In this document: piece after piece, positions 6,332 to 6,696 of the stretch | Position numbering within the stretch: the first letter of the stretch is position 1 | How the letters are laid out: each line of letters starts with the position of its first letter | NCBI GenBank assembly: GCA_023411405.1 | Contig: JAEYOU010000473.1 | Span: 1-6,696 of the forward strand | Origin: Pseudomonadota bacterium | GTDB lineage: Bacteria > Myxococcota > Myxococcia > Myxococcales > Anaeromyxobacteraceae | DNA length: 6,696 nt | Reading direction: 5' to 3' | Made by a program: the position numbers and the translations under genes | Notes under the pieces: generated by a model | Seen by the model: only the letters and a program-made list of their open reading frames with translations | What the model was told of the DNA's origin: nothing | Database searches by the model: none

Positions 6332-6342
6332 CCCGTCCCAGA

Positions 6343-6367
6343 GGTCCGGCGCACGGACCATGGTCCG
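6343..6367. repeat. Triple inverted-repeat element after the GH53 gene (possible terminator)
   Basis: GGTCCG (6343-6348), CGGACC (6354-6359) and GGTCCG (6362-6367) alternate in orientation. The first two form a 6-bp stem with a GCGCA loop starting 12 bases after the stop codon. The last two form the perfect 14-bp palindrome CGGACCATGGTCCG (6354-6367). There is no T-tract, so it may be a Rho-independent-like pause, an RNA end protector, or a protein-binding palindrome. Confidence 0.4.
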
Positions 6368-6570
6368 CAGCATGCGCGGCGTCCCGCCGGCCCTCGCTCG
6401 CGCGCTCACGAAGCGCATCGAGGCGCGTCCGAGGGCTGGCGAGACCACGCGGGCCGCGCACACGCTGCGGATGGCGCCGCGGAGGTGAACGGGGGCGTTC
6501 GGAGGGCGAGCGCCTCCACCGAGCGCGCTCGTGCTCGCGAGGATGAGCGTGTGCGCCGTCGCGTCGAGCC
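6368..6570. other. Intergenic stretch with no supported gene
   Basis: Reading frames here have no recognisable domain and no credible start site. One hairpin, GGAGG (6501-6505) with CCTCC (6513-6517), lies about 54 bases beyond the end of the minus-strand gene at 6571 and could mark its 3' end, although no T-run follows on either strand. The rest is GC-rich sequence without visible repeats. Confidence 0.3.
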
Positions 6571-6696
6571 TCAGCTGCTCGCGCAGGAGACGCCGAACCT
6601 CACGCGCATGAGGTAGGTGCCGAGCGGGAAGATGGCTGTCTTGTCGCCGCCGCAGTACTTCACCAGCGCGTTGCGGTGGCGCTCGAGGAAGCTCAT
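6571..6696 (-). CDS. C-terminal part of an unidentified protein (41 codons plus stop)
   Basis: A minus-strand frame begins at an ATG that coincides with the right edge of the window and ends at TGA (complement of 6571-6573). The visible protein runs from MSFLERHRNALVKYC, through GGDKTAIFPLGTYLMRV, to the end RFGVSCASS. Of its 41 codons, 40 end in G or C, the pattern of real genes here, so I take it as coding. The ATG may simply be an internal methionine, with the gene extending beyond the window. I do not recognise the family with confidence. The FPLGTYLMRV stretch faintly recalls C-terminal tails of REP-type transposase-like proteins in myxobacteria, but that is from memory and unverified. 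It has two cysteines and no membrane segment. Confidence 0.5.
   Translation of the reverse strand: MSFLERHRNALVKYCGGDKTAIFPLGTYLMRVRFGVSCASS

Noticed and set aside
4685..6463. Long minus-strand open frame opposite the galactanase
   Set aside because: The plus-strand frame has GH53 motifs and a lipoprotein signal; the antisense product is low-complexity with no domain.
1..6696. CRISPR array, tRNA, rRNA or insertion-sequence ends
   Set aside because: No regularly spaced repeats, cloverleaf-like segment, rRNA-like stretch or long terminal inverted repeats with target duplications were seen on either strand.

Overview
The window is strongly GC-rich, and almost every codon in its genes ends in G or C. 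The secreted carbohydrate-active lipoproteins it encodes (CBM3-FN3-GH16 and GH53 with accessory modules) are typical of a soil-dwelling, polysaccharide-degrading bacterium. A myxobacterium or related deltaproteobacterial lineage is my best guess. This is inferred from style and gene content; there is no rRNA or other marker gene here.

Layout, left to right. Bases 1-373 (minus) hold the N-terminal half of an AraC-type regulator whose DNA-binding domain lies outside the window. It is divergent from a lipoprotein at 494-2020 (plus) built as signal peptide, CBM3, FN3 and GH16 lichenase-like catalytic domain. The 120-bp gap between them contains an 8-bp direct repeat with a 22-bp period, which is the geometry expected for an AraC-family operator. 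Next comes a clear TPP riboswitch (core about 2091-2183) directly in front of a 12-helix NCS1-family permease at 2184-3557 (plus). The best assignment is CytX, a salvage transporter for the thiamine precursor hydroxymethylpyrimidine. Converging on it is an exported alpha/beta hydrolase at 3257-4429 (minus), whose last 100 codons lie entirely antisense to the permease gene. A 246-bp divergent region (4430-4675) separates the hydrolase from a GH53 endo-beta-1,4-galactanase lipoprotein at 4676-6331 (plus), which carries an InlB-type repeat domain and an unassigned four-cysteine C-terminal module. The right end holds a triple inverted-repeat element, a stretch without visible genes, and the last 41 codons of a minus-strand gene at 6571-6696.

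How the genes fit together. The GH16 enzyme (cellulose-anchored attack on mixed-linkage beta-glucan) and the GH53 enzyme (pectic galactan) both point to plant cell-wall breakdown at the cell surface, and the AraC protein is the likely local regulator of at least the GH16 gene. The TPP-controlled permease is a separate vitamin-salvage unit inserted between them. The hydrolase could act on esters, but its substrate is unknown.

The most rewarding details are: a possible switching mechanism in the riboswitch, in which one upstream segment can pair either with the aptamer or with the start codon; the AraC-type operator repeats; the unclassified C-terminal module of the galactanase; and the 301-bp convergent gene overlap. 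I saw no CRISPR array, tRNA, rRNA or intact insertion sequence.
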